50,435 bases of DNA from Entamoeba histolytica HM-1:IMSS (GCF_000208925.1 NW_001914941.1:7688-58122); one strand, 5' to 3'. Shown: positions 33,001-42,477, counted from the stretch's first letter. Notes: generated by a model not told the origin, from the sequence alone. Program-made: numbers and translations.

Positions 33001-33727
33001 TAGAGATAAGTTAATGAATGAAGTTAGTGAAATTGAAGGAGAATTAAAAATATTAACAAACAACATACTTAGGCACAAAGAAGATATAAATAGACTTAAT
33101 CCAAATGGAAAGTTAGAAACAGAATATGATGAATTATCTATTCGAAGAATTGTTGAAAAAAATACAATTGAAGATTTAGATAAATATAAAGGAGCAGTAG
33201 GAAGAGCTATGACAAAGTATCATAGAGAGAAAATGAAAGAAATTAATGATATTATTAATGATTTATGGTCAGGTGTATATGCAGCCCAAGACATTCAAAC
33301 AGTTAAAATTGTTGCTGAAGACCCTAATCAAGAAGGGGCAAGAACAACTTATAACTATCGAGTTGATATGGTTAAAGATGGTATTCCCATGGAAATGAGA
33401 GGAAGATGTTCTATGGGTCAAAAGGCATTAGCCTCAGTAATTATTAGAATTGCTCTTGCTAAGACATTTTGTTCTAAATGTTCTGTTTTAGCATTAGATG
33501 AACCAACAATTAATTTAGATGAAGAAAACTGTACATCTTTGGCACAACAATTATGCAGTTTACTTGAATCACAAGGAAAGTTATCAAATTTCCAGATTAT
33601 CTTAATTACACATGATGAGAATTTTGTAAAGAAATTATCTAATTTTAATGAAGAATTTTATCGAATAGAACGGGATAATGAAAATTGTAGTTGTGTTAAA
33701 AGAATGTCATTCAACGGATTGATTTAA
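30002..33727 (+). CDS. RAD50: DNA double-strand-break repair ATPase Rad50, 1241 aa
   Basis: Rad50 pairs with Mre11 to bind and process DNA ends and bridge sister molecules in the nucleus. The N-terminal ATPase half has Walker A GPNGAGKTT (34-42) within an LEIAGIRSI...PLTLITGPNGAGK context. Long coiled coils (about 180-620 and 650-1080) flank the zinc-hook CPVC at residues 629-632. The C-terminal half has the ABC signature CSMGQKALASVIIR (about 1133; Ser-Met-Gly-Gln replaces the more usual Ser-Ala/Gly-Gly-Gln) and Walker B SVLALDEPTINLD (about 1160). The length is near the 1,300-residue norm. The frame is intact and the start gives the canonical N-terminus. Its stop codon overlaps the stop of the convergent BspA-like gene. 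Confidence 0.96.
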   Translation: MTTFDKLEIAGIRSINPDKPVEIEFFKPLTLITGPNGAGKTTIIESVRYACTGTSPPNSNGGKLFVRDPTMSATKKTDAYINLSLDTSKGKLTISRKLGVSINLGKTKFSAKEAKLELDGQKHDINDGTLTSTIETSAVMLDSVLFCHQEDSFWPFEEPKKLKEKFDDVFGTSNYTKFLDDVSKLQKSCKERSKETELRFVKVSEDYNKLKRDQNEIQKSQHDIDEKKMIKSQKLQEKELKTKEIESLNSQLGDLQKESRRKENYMAQIKRYKDELQNFNRIPSNNRDQLDHLITSLNEEIKKLETQSIDVQQKVNKEGQHQELSKQIHNQMKDQTLLENDLKNRRELEKEINEKIQGVESVEEKVNNEKIKNEEKQKEIEEEKKKEEKELEDMSKEVNEIKNELENRKYNVHIKQDDVNNKTTENERKKKRDQEIQEEINEMKKDIIKKNEEIDDLKKQLSKESFEEKEQKSKIKLEEIKKDIEEIDNEINRALENIQQQIKIERLMKEINENKTELENFKLTVGKDLQGKEKDIKETIKKQKNEILSMKNDSEETKRNIVKIEMEIKRLIREKEEKVFQLNKAKKEINELGNKEKNKERIIQLREMERGIWTAAEQLVHKAMENGICPVCGNKHIDNEVINERKEEIKKMGRFSQEEKEELKNLEEIEKKRENNQKIIEENEERVIQIEKELNEMENQLQEQYQCRDDLDSNIERNSNEIEKQEDLYEQIKEMIKKEEENKRKQEELNEIQTKEQTRSVNELKEIKNQLNLKLKEEEICMQTIIKSKEQEKEKLNNIEKKSLNIRGLTQMIDEKEKNWKRTENEIKELERLITTIKEEIRQENKIIENKEKEVNKRCQEKESRQKNYNERNEKRNKEIKTIQEKLRNISVWETSLKKSKGVKELEGVFEVNQKKLVNDQCKLKLIEQEIEILRQTSGDVQDKINTKKLKIKEYEEDKKYIETKECLDSIQNVVESPNYKECEEKIEQTKKEIKSCENIRDKLMNEVSEIEGELKILTNNILRHKEDINRLNPNGKLETEYDELSIRRIVEKNTIEDLDKYKGAVGRAMTKYHREKMKEINDIINDLWSGVYAAQDIQTVKIVAEDPNQEGARTTYNYRVDMVKDGIPMEMRGRCSMGQKALASVIIRIALAKTFCSKCSVLALDEPTINLDEENCTSLAQQLCSLLESQGKLSNFQIILITHDENFVKKLSNFNEEFYRIERDNENCSCVKRMSFNGLI

Positions 33728-35219
33728 ACAAGAATACAATTATCTTTCTTTTTATTTATGGTTATTGATTTAAAATTGTTTTCTCCTATAAAAGTCAGTG
33801 TTTTTGGTAATTCAAAATTACTTAATCCAGTACAACCACTAAAAGAATTACTTCCAATAGAAACAAGGTTTGAAGGAAATAAAAGAGTTTTAAGTTGAAG
33901 GCATTCATAAAATGCATTATTTTGTATTGAAGTTAAATAATTTCCAAATGATATTTGTGTTAATTCTTTGCATTGGCTAAAACAATATTCAGGGATTGAA
34001 GTTAATAAAGGAATTTGTATTAATTTAAGATTATGACAACCACTAAAAGCACCTCCTTCTATTTGTGATACATGGTCAAGATTAATAACACTCATTGATT
34101 CACACTCATTGAAAGCACAAAATCCAATAGAAGTAAGACAAGACGGTAAATATAATTCTTTTAAATTTCTACAACCACAAAATGCATGATGTTCAATAGA
34201 AATTAAATGGTTAGGAAGATGAACTTTTTGAAGAGAAGAACAGTCTTTAAATGTGCAGAAATCAATTGAAGTTATATACTCTCCAAGAACAAGAGAAGTT
34301 AATGAGGTACAACCAAGAAAGGCATTTTTTCCAAGTTTTGATAAGAAAGGAGGTAATGTTATTTCTTTTTAAAGATACACAATTAGAAAAAGCAAAATCA
34401 TCAATTGATAATATGTCATTTGGTAAAGTTATTGTTTGAAGGAATAAACAACCAGTAAATGCATTGATATGAATAAATCTAACGGTTTGAGGGAGTGATA
34501 TTTTTTCATATTGTGGACAATTTTCAAAGCAACTTTGACCAATTTCTTTAATTCCTTTAGGAACAAATGCAATATTTGATATTTTTTCATCGTTTAATGT
34601 TGAATGAATTCTATCTTCTAAAGTAAAAATTATATCATTACATATAATTCCATTTGTTTGTGTTATCAATTTACTCATTAAATAAGAAACACGAGGATAA
34701 AAAATATTAGAATTCATAACATAAACATTTTTTAATTTTGTACAATGTAAAAATGAATTTAATGAAATATGTTTAATATTTCTTGGAAGAGTAATTTCAG
34801 TAATATCTGAATTATTAAAACAATTGTCATTGATTGATGTACATTCTGAAGGAATTGAAGTTTCAAATTCTTTTTGATCTTCTGAAGTAAATTCAATTTT
34901 AGTATAATGAAGTTGTTTATTAGAAGAGTGTTTATGATATTTATGATAAGATACTGGATAAAGAATAATATACTCTTTCATTCCAGGTATTTTTTCTACT
35001 TCTGGTCTATTAATTTGTTGTTTTGTAAGATGTGGAAAAAAACTTCAAATATTCTACAGGTAAGTGACATGGAGATAAAGTAATCTCATCTATTAATTTT
35101 GCTATTTTTTTATTACATAAAATTAACTTTTTGAAATCATCAAATGTCTCAAAATAATCAACTACTTTAATTAATTCTTGTGCTGTTAGTTTGTTCATTT
35201 CTTTTGTTCTTTTTTTCAT
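33724..35219 (-). pseudogene. BspA-like leucine-rich-repeat protein, two frameshifts, CaaX end
   Basis: Three frames read in succession form one gene of about 500 codons. The N-terminal part (from ATG 35219) is the short cap typical of this Entamoeba family. The frame then shifts in a T7 run near 35,037 and again in an A5 run near 34,374. After each shift the next frame continues the expected LRR_5 repeats, such as ITLPRNIKHIS, IKEIGQSCFENCP and LVSIGSNSFSGCTGL, to the end. The C-terminus is CILV, a CaaX box for prenylation, as found on many BspA-like proteins of this genus. Both breaks are single-base indels in homopolymers. They may be real inactivation, or sequencing or assembly errors; I cannot tell which. 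The family is thought to sit at the cell surface. Confidence 0.8.
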
Positions 35220-36995
35220 AGTTTCATAAGTTTTTTATGAAATTATCAAAATTTCATATTCTTCTTAAATTTTTCGTTTTTATTTCCTATCTTCTATTTT
35301 TTTTTATTACATTCTTTATTTATTTTGTTCTATCAATGCAATCTAGTTGTATTTTCTTTTAAATGTTATTAAAATGTGTTCAGTATAATGAATGATTTAC
35401 TTAATACAATTCTTATTTAAAGAAGAAAAGGTAATTGAACAAAAAATACTGTATCATTGATATGATAAAAATATAACGAATAGATTGTTTAAAATAAATA
35501 AAATTGAACAAACAACATAAGAAAGAATAAGAAAATATAATTTACTGATAATGACTGTCAATAAAAGAAGGAATTAATGAGAGTATAAAAAAGAATTCGA
35601 AAATTTAAGAAAAAAAGAAGAATATGAAGGGGGTGATTAGGAAGCAATAAGACAAAGAAATAGTTGAAAGATATAATATATTTCAAGAAGTATATTCAAA
35701 ACAAAATAAAAATAGGTCTAAAGAAATAATTAAAAGAAGAAAAGAACAACAGGAAGAGTTAATTATAACAAAAGAAATAAAATTGGAAAATAGGTTAAAA
35801 CGATACTAAAAAAGAATAGAAGAAAGAGTAGATGAAAAAAGAATATTAGTCAATTTAAAATAGAATTATAAAGAAATATACAAAGGATCTATTTTAAAAA
35901 TAAATTATTTATTTGATATTACTAATACATATTTTGAATTCTACAAGATATTTTTGTTTAATAGTTTTTTTTTGTCTAACCTTTAATATAATATGACTTA
36001 GTTAATTCAATAAATTTACTTCTCAAATTTTCTGGTTGATATTTTGAAGTAAAAAATATTTTAATAATCCTTAATGTATTGTTATTTAATAATAAAATAT
36101 TAATATATTTAATTTTCATATTCATTTATCATATTTATAACGACTTGTATCATAATATAAGGATTAGAAGTAACTGCTGCACTCAAATAAACTCTTTAAT
36201 CATTATTGTTTGTTATAATTATTTTTTTTATTTTGATAAATATGATTTATTTGTATTATTAAATTAAATCGCATATTTATGTTGTTATACTACCATCTAA
36301 ACATCGATGAATAAAATTTTATTCCTTATAAGTCATCAAACTTATTTTTATTATTTTAAAATAATCCAATAACTTATTTTTATATTAAAAAAAGGTAATT
36401 TAATCTAATTTGAAAAAAAAAACAATTAAAAACAACTCAATCATTATTCATTATAATTAATTTAAAGAAGTTAAATTTTATATTTCAATAAAGTTAAAAA
36501 AGAATTTGAAAAAGTCCAGTGTTGTAAAAATTTTGGAAACTAGTTATAATTTTCAGAGGTTTAATAGATAAAATTTTAAAAGAATGAGAATTAATGAAAA
36601 TAACATGAAATTAGTAAAAGTGATAACCCATAAAAAAAAATTTAGTAAGTAATAACATGTTATTTGAAAATAGAGAAATGTCTGAATGAAGAGAGAAATA
36701 AACAGATTTTTATTAAATATAACTAAATATTTTTTTACTAAAAAAAGAAATACAAAAGAAAGAAAATACGTCGTTGGGTATCAAATAAAGAGATTCTATA
36801 AAATACAAAAATAGATTATAGGATTTAGGAAAAAACCCCGATAACTAAAGAGAAAATAGAAGAATATAAAACCCTCAAATTAATTTGTTTTTTTTTTTGA
36901 GGAAGAAAAGGAAAAAATGTTTTTATAAAAAAAACAAAAAGAAAAGATTTTAATACGAAATGAAGTAACTTAAAAATTGTATTATTACAAACAAT
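35220..36995. other. Gene-poor stretch with a possible ORF1 relic
   Basis: About 1.8 kb with no intact gene. Plus-strand 35,664 to about 35,900 reads as a Lys/Glu-rich coil with only two stops. It contains NIFQEVYS, close to DILQEVYS in the LINE ORF1 at 42,859, and may be a fragment of an older copy. The rest is AT-rich without structure I can name. The 3' part must hold the promoter of the next gene. Confidence 0.45.
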
Positions 36996-37736
36996 ATGAC
37001 AAGTGCAACTAACGTTATAAACCCATCATTTATTAAAACTGAAGAATTACATATTTCTAGAACATCATGTGCGACACAAGGAAATACCGTATTACAATCA
37101 GTTGATACACAATCAATGTCATCATTAAATGAATATAACGAAATAAAAGATGTAAAGAAAATAAAAGGGACTAAAAAGAAAAAAAGGGCTTCAGATGACC
37201 ATGCTTTTCAAAGAATGAGAAATTATCAAGTTTTCCAACAAGCTATTTTTATTGCTTTATTAAGTCAATTCTTTGAAATTGTTGTTAGACCACCAGTAAA
37301 GAAATCTGTTGTTTCGTTTCAATTATTAAGAGTTGATGCTATTAAATTAATGAAAGATGTTTTAAGTATTAATGATTTTATTATTGCACGGTGTAAAGAA
37401 AAATATAAAATGGATATGAAAATGGGTACTTTAGAAAAAACAGCTAAAAGAAGAAGTGATACAAATAGAATAACTGAATTACTTCATTTGCTTCAAGACC
37501 TCCTTCGTGAAAAAGGATTTATATTTATATCTAAATTTACTGATGGCAAGAATGGTGCACAAGTAATAGAAACAATTACTTCTATAAAAGGTCCAAATGG
37601 ACTTTATTTAACACAAACAGATATTACTAAAAAAGGAGAAACTATCAGTAAATATTTGAATAGTGAAATGTCTAAATCAACAAGAAAATTTATTCCAATG
37701 AATGATAAGACATTACAAAGTATTTTATTTGATTAA
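36996..37736 (+). CDS. Basic protein of unknown function, 246 aa
   Basis: The N-terminal 50 residues are Ser/Thr-rich and unstructured, followed by KKIKGTKKKKR, a strong nuclear-localisation candidate. Residues about 68-245 look folded and mostly helical, with a FQQAIFIALLSQFFEIVV hydrophobic helix and a GFIFISKFTDGKNGAQVIE strand-loop. There is no signal peptide, cysteine cluster or known motif. I do not recognise the family. A nuclear or DNA-binding role is an inference from the basic segment alone. The intact frame and a natural-looking C-terminus support a real gene. It is convergent with the next gene, 136 bp apart. Confidence 0.72.
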   Translation: MTSATNVINPSFIKTEELHISRTSCATQGNTVLQSVDTQSMSSLNEYNEIKDVKKIKGTKKKKRASDDHAFQRMRNYQVFQQAIFIALLSQFFEIVVRPPVKKSVVSFQLLRVDAIKLMKDVLSINDFIIARCKEKYKMDMKMGTLEKTAKRRSDTNRITELLHLLQDLLREKGFIFISKFTDGKNGAQVIETITSIKGPNGLYLTQTDITKKGETISKYLNSEMSKSTRKFIPMNDKTLQSILFD

Positions 37737-37872
37737 TTTTTGCAAGAAAAAAATTCATATTTTCCTATGTTCAAATTGAATTAAGACACGACAAACAATG
37801 TGTGTTGTTGTTTATGTCAATTTAAAATTATGGTTTATTTTTAATAAAATAATAAAACCAATAAAATATAAA

Positions 37873-38238
37873 TTAATTGTCGTTAAAATGAGTACATCTT
37901 AATATATAATATCTTATCATTAATTGAAAGTCATTTCTAAAAGATGAATGATCAGAAAATATTGTATATGTCCAATCATATATTCCATACATTTGTTGAA
38001 GTTTATTTTTAAAACTTTGTTCTGATTCAAAAGAAGATAAATCTTTCATAAATGAATTAATAGATGGTGGAAAAGAAGAATAATATGATCTTTCTTTTTG
38101 TATTAAACTAAAAAGGGTTGAACATTGTAAAGGAGTAGAAATGTTATATTCTTTTCTAAAGATATTTCTTAAAGTAAAATATCCAACAAAACTTAAACAA
38201 CACCAAGAAATAAATAAAATAATATAACACAACTTCAT
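37873..38238 (-). CDS. Small single-pass membrane protein, 121 aa
   Basis: The first 25 residues (MKLCYIILFISWCCLSFVGY) form a signal anchor or signal peptide. It is followed by about 95 polar residues with helix-forming pattern and four Cys/Trp-type residues. No catalytic motif is visible and I do not recognise the family. The gene is 72 bp downstream of the N-terminal-C2 gene on the same strand. It is short but has an ATG, an N-terminal hydrophobic segment and a clean stop. It might be an ER or surface accessory protein. Confidence 0.62.
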   Translation of the reverse strand: MKLCYIILFISWCCLSFVGYFTLRNIFRKEYNISTPLQCSTLFSLIQKERSYYSSFPPSINSFMKDLSSFESEQSFKNKLQQMYGIYDWTYTIFSDHSSFRNDFQLMIRYYILRCTHFNDN

Positions 38239-38310
38239 ATTTAAAAGTAAAACTTTGAAGTTCTTTTTAAATAAAAAGAAAAATTTAAATTAAATAAAAA
38301 CTACTATTAT

Positions 38311-40146
38311 TTAATCAAATAAACCATTTAATTTAAAGTAATTTCTTTCTTTAAAGAGTTTACAAAGTTCTTCAATTTGAAGTAAAGAAGTAGTGTCAGT
38401 AATTGATTGGTTAATACATTCATTAATCTTTTCTTTTTTAGTTAATTTTAATGTATCATCATAATATTGAATTCCATTTCGTTCTCTTTGAATAAGTGTT
38501 AATGTACTTGTAGAAATACATTGTGGATTTTTTTCTTTTAAAATATTTAAAACTTGAACAAGAGTTGTACTTGTAAGATGAGGGCAAATTTCAATACTTG
38601 CATCTCCTGCTAAAATATCTTTGTTTTGAATAACTAGTACAGCAGCAAGTTCTTTAATTAAAGTTAATTTTGTGTGAATATTTTTTCTTTCTAATAAATC
38701 AACAGTTAATTGAACAAGAATTTGTGAATAAATTCCAGTTTCTTCAGTTGTGTATTTAGAATAAATAATACAATGAACTGTTTCAGTATTAATAATTTTA
38801 ACTATGTCTTGTGTTAATGCTTCATAATAATTTTTTGGATAACGTACTGAATTACATTGAGTTAATATTTTATCAATTCCATCAAGAAATGGTTGTGAAT
38901 TGTCTTGTTGTTGTAACCAAACATTTGTTATTTGGGTAATTGTTTTTTTTATACTTTCATAAAGAACATTTGAACTTTCAATTAAACTTATTTTACAATA
39001 TTCATATAATTGATTTACTTTTTCATTTCTTTCATTTCTTAATGATTTTGTTAAATAAATACAAATCCATGACAATGTAGAATTTAAATATGCTAATGAC
39101 TTCATTTGTATAAAATCATCATTTAATTTTTCATGAAGAATTCTAATTATTTCATAAATTATTGTTATTTGATTATTTAATAAATTATTACTCATTACAC
39201 AATTCCATATTATTTCCATTAGTAATGGCATTGTTAATGTTTTATTATTTTCTTCTATCATTTGAATGGTTTCAAATGATTCAATATCTTTAAATAATTG
39301 ACTCATTTCGTTAGTAACTTCTGACTCTTCTAATCGTGGTGATGGATTTTGACTTGATGGAATACTGTCTTGTCCTGGTGATGATATTGACGATGACACT
39401 GTAAGTTTAGTACGTTGGTTTGATACTCCAACTGACCTTGGAAGTGGTCTTGGAACTCTTCCCTCTCCATTTCTTATTTCAGGTGACCTTAATACATTTA
39501 AGGTAGCACTTGAATTGGTTGCTCTAATCTCTCTTCTAGTAGATCTTGGAGATATAATTGGTTCATTTGAATAGTGTTGAGGAAGAGTAGATAACGAACT
39601 AGTAGAATGGGTTAGTCTAATTTCTTTTTTTGTTTTTTGGGGAGTAATATTAACAGTAACTTGAGATTGTTGTAGAGGTTTTTGAGGAGGAACATGACTT
39701 GGAACTCTTGGAGTAACATTTGGTACTTCTAAATTTATTGGATAATTAATTCCAGGATCTGAGACAATAATTTGACATTTAACAGTATACATTGCTCCAT
39801 TAAATAATATTCTTCTTGTAAATGACTGTTCTACACTTTTTAAATGAACAAATTCTGATAAATTAATGACTGTTGGACTTTGAGTTTTAGTATCTCCTCT
39901 AATTTGGAGTGTTAAAGTTAGATGCTTTTCTTTGACATTATCCTTTGATACATAAAATGTTCCAATAAAATTAATTCGATAGTTTAATGGTTCATTCGGT
40001 TTAAATGGTGTTTGTCGTTCAAGTTCACTTCTTGTAAGTTTAACTATCATTGGCTTTGATATATCAGCTTTTGGTCCTGTTTCTATTTCAATAATAGTGA
40101 ATGTTATATTTAATTTTTGTTGTGTATGAGTTAATGATTTCAGCAT
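38311..40146 (-). CDS. N-terminal C2-type domain protein with helical C-terminal region, 611 aa
   Basis: Residues about 10-130 are beta-rich with the pattern of an NT-C2 domain (as in EEIG/EHBP1 proteins): FTIIEIETGP, FYVSKDN, LTLTLQIRGDTK, FTRRILFNGAMYTVKC. Then comes a Ser/Pro/Arg-rich linker (about 135-285) with repeated TPR/SPR-like sites, probably phosphorylated. The C-terminal 330 residues are helical, starting IWNCVMSNNLL near 312. They resemble a DIL-type cargo-binding region in layout, though I do not see a firm match. NT-C2 proteins commonly link membranes or GTPases to the cytoskeleton. The family call rests on fold pattern rather than a unique motif. Frame intact, no intron. Confidence 0.65.
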   Translation of the reverse strand: MLKSLTHTQQKLNITFTIIEIETGPKADISKPMIVKLTRSELERQTPFKPNEPLNYRINFIGTFYVSKDNVKEKHLTLTLQIRGDTKTQSPTVINLSEFVHLKSVEQSFTRRILFNGAMYTVKCQIIVSDPGINYPINLEVPNVTPRVPSHVPPQKPLQQSQVTVNITPQKTKKEIRLTHSTSSLSTLPQHYSNEPIISPRSTRREIRATNSSATLNVLRSPEIRNGEGRVPRPLPRSVGVSNQRTKLTVSSSISSPGQDSIPSSQNPSPRLEESEVTNEMSQLFKDIESFETIQMIEENNKTLTMPLLMEIIWNCVMSNNLLNNQITIIYEIIRILHEKLNDDFIQMKSLAYLNSTLSWICIYLTKSLRNERNEKVNQLYEYCKISLIESSNVLYESIKKTITQITNVWLQQQDNSQPFLDGIDKILTQCNSVRYPKNYYEALTQDIVKIINTETVHCIIYSKYTTEETGIYSQILVQLTVDLLERKNIHTKLTLIKELAAVLVIQNKDILAGDASIEICPHLTSTTLVQVLNILKEKNPQCISTSTLTLIQRERNGIQYYDDTLKLTKKEKINECINQSITDTTSLLQIEELCKLFKERNYFKLNGLFD

Positions 40147-41099
40147 TACAAATTCCCTTTTTTTAGTGTTTTTTTTTTATTTTATAGTTCGACACTATTC
40201 AAAAAAACTCTTTACATTTTACATTGTCCAATGTCAAATCATTTTTTTTTTATTGTTAAATCTTGCTAACAAAAAACAAAAGGTTAATGAAAGGATTAAA
40301 TAATATCCATATAGAATGGTTATTGAAAATAATTAATACTTTTGTCTTGAGCCTGTGAACTGAAGGAGAGTATGTTGATAAAAATTAAATAATAATTATA
40401 ATATGGATTTTGTTTTCATTATTATTCAACTGGTTTCAATGACTTTAATAAAGAATATGAAAAAACATTTGTATTAACTGCTTTGAAAGTATATTAATTT
40501 TATAATCACTTTTGTTTCTTTTAAATGAAAATAGCTGATTCATAATTAATATTTTAAGTCTTTTAAATCAAAGTCTAAACAAAAAAGAAAGTAGTCACCT
40601 AAAATTTAAATAACTATTTAGGTGTATTGATATGTTAAACAAAAGGTATTAAACAATTTTTATTAAATTTAATAAAACATCTGCTTTTAATTTAACAAAA
40701 ATAAAAAAATAAACTCCGAAAAACAAATTCATTTTTTTGATAGTTTTTCTCATTCTTTGTATTTTTTATTAACTACACTTTAACTGTAAGCATATTTTAT
40801 TTAAGAGTATTAATCATTATAATTCGATGTAGTAGATAAAATTGTTTGAGAGTGTTGTAGTTAATAATTATATGTAGCCACTAATTAAACCATCTTTTTA
40901 TCTTTTTTTATTACAGTGGTAAACACATGAAGCTTTTGTATTAAATAAAGAGTTCTTAACAATATTTTTAATCCAATTCTTAGACTTTAAAATCTCTTCA
41001 TTTTTTTTTATTTCCAAATTTTTTTAAACAATCTAGTTTCAGAATTTATTCAAAAATATAAACTTGCTTTTATTAAAATCAAAGTTTATTTTAAATTAA
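40147..41099. other. Intergenic, no gene seen
   Basis: About 950 bp of AT-rich DNA upstream of the C2-domain gene and left of the repeat/SINE block. It holds the promoter of the minus-strand gene. No gene or RNA is seen. Confidence 0.5.
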
Positions 41100-41219
41100 A
41101 ATTTATTTAGATAAAAATATAATTATTATAATATTTTATTATTTTTTATTAGTATCTTTTTTTTGGTTTTTTATTTAAATTCGTTTCTTTTTTATAGTTT
41201 TTTTATTTATTTGAATTTG
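41100..41219 (+). repeat. Dispersed repeat, copy B
   Basis: This second copy of the 14728-14835 repeat ends exactly where the SINE-like element begins. See copy A for the difference. It may be a preferred target or part of a larger element. Confidence 0.85.
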
Positions 41220-41280
41220 GAGATCGAGATTCGAAGATGGCACGTCAGAGACACCACATGAAACCCTAAAATAATCCCAT

Positions 41281-41293
41281 GCTTCGAATCTCC
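41281..41293 (+). promoter_or_regulatory. Possible pol III B-box in the SINE-like element
   Basis: GCTTCGAATCTCC matches the tRNA B-box core TTCGAATC. An A-box-like TGGCACGTCAGA is at 41238-41249. The spacing of about 30 bp is within the tRNA range. Confidence 0.45.
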
Positions 41294-41400
41294 CAGTTAT
41301 CGTCTGGTCATGACGTGCCTTTGGTGAGATAATATCTATTCAACACTAACCGTTTATTATTATTAATATTTATTAGAAGTGATTATTATAAAAGATTATT

Positions 41401-41489
41401 ATTCATTAACGTGTATTGTTATTCATTAACGTGTATTGTTATTCATTGAGGTGCATTGTTATTCATTAACGTGTATTGTTATTCATTAT
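41401..41489 (+). repeat. 20-bp tandem repeat, 4.5 copies
   Basis: The unit is ATTCATTAACGTGTATTGTT, at 41401, 41421, 41441 and 41461, with a partial fifth from 41481. The third unit differs at three positions (GAGGTGC for AACGTGT). This is an internal repeat of the SINE-like element. Confidence 0.95.
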
Positions 41490-41796
41490 TAATTATAAGG
41501 ATTATTATTTACTAAGGAGGTATTATGTATTAAGAATTATCATTTATTAAAGAAGACGCATATATAATTGATATTGTTGCACAAAAATTAAACATAAGGA
41601 TATTATCAAGGAATAGTGTTTCTTTAAGGGGTGTCGAAGGTAAAAAGAGATGAGCTATAACAGTATGTTATGGATATACTCTCCTTAAAACAACAATATA
41701 AAGAATGAGAAATATTATATTACTCATTAAAATCAAAATAAAAGTCAGGCAGCAACTTAATTGAGGAACCATTTAAGTCGAGCATGCTTGCAAAAA

Positions 41797-41818
41797 CTTT
41801 ATTTCAATAGAAATAAAG
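41797..41818 (+). other. Perfect hairpin in the SINE-like element
   Basis: CTTTATTTC (41797-41805) and GAAATAAAG (41810-41818) pair perfectly over 9 bp with an AATA loop. It lies near the element 3' end and could be a recognition structure in its RNA. Confidence 0.6.
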
Positions 41819-41885
41819 CGTGTTGAAGAAACTGATTCGCTCACTTCTCAACATGATGAAAAACCTAAAAAATAAGGTTAATCAT

Positions 41886-42447
41886 AATTGATTTCTTTTT
41901 TTTTAGTGTAGTTAACTTAACACCTTCTTTAAAAAGTTCTTTCTAATTGTCACTTTCTTATTTATTTTATTTACTTTTATTGATTGTCTTATCTATACTT
42001 AAATATTGTTTATATTTTCTTTGCATTTTATCATGTCATTTTGATAATAATTTTATGTTATAAAGTTTGTATTATAATATTTCTAATGATAAAATAAGTG
42101 AAGATATGTATAAAAGAACTATCAATGTTATATAATGATAGCTTTTATTAATACACATACTATTATAATTGTTATATTTCTATCAATAGAAATAATACTT
42201 GTATTCAAGAAAATTCTATCATTGACATTTCTTAGTTGATATATATTTCTCCTTGTTTGACAATCTTTTTTATACTCTTTCAAAATTCTTGTTTAAGACA
42301 CTTTTAAAGAAGATGTATAAATTAATAAACATCTTAAAAAGTGTTAACAGTTTAAAGACTACTAGAAAATAAATAAATGAAGAGAATTTAATCAATTATT
42401 TATAGTTCTATCTTGTATATTTTTTTACAAAGTTTTTATGTATTTTT
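41886..42447. other. Spacer between SINE and LINE
   Basis: About 560 bp of AT-rich DNA. I see no gene, RNA or repeat. Confidence 0.5.
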
Positions 42448-42464
42448 AAAATTATTCTTTAATT
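42448..42464. repeat. LINE target-site duplication, left copy
   Basis: The 17-bp sequence AAAATTATTCTTTAATT occurs identically at 47250-47266. It brackets the LINE exactly. Confidence 0.9.
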
Positions 42465-42477
42465 AGATCCTTTTCCA

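Larger units (their letters stand above)
41219..41885 (+). mobile_element. SINE-like element with 20-bp internal repeats (EhSINE2-like)
   Basis: The first about 100 bp (GAGATCGAGATTCGAAGATG, then GGCACGTCAGAGACACCACA and TCGAATCTCCCAGTTAT) are about 75-80% like the 5' end of the SINE at 19339. The rest differs. It contains four and a half tandem 20-bp units (41401-41489) and a perfect 9-bp stem hairpin (41797-41818). No open frame is present. The size of about 660 bp and 20-bp repeats fit what I recall of EhSINE2, whose 3' end follows a different LINE subfamily. I could not find a convincing target-site duplication, so the right boundary is approximate. Confidence 0.7.

Noticed and set aside
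41401..41489. CRISPR-like array
   Set aside because: The units are head-to-tail with no spacers, inside a SINE-like element in eukaryotic DNA.
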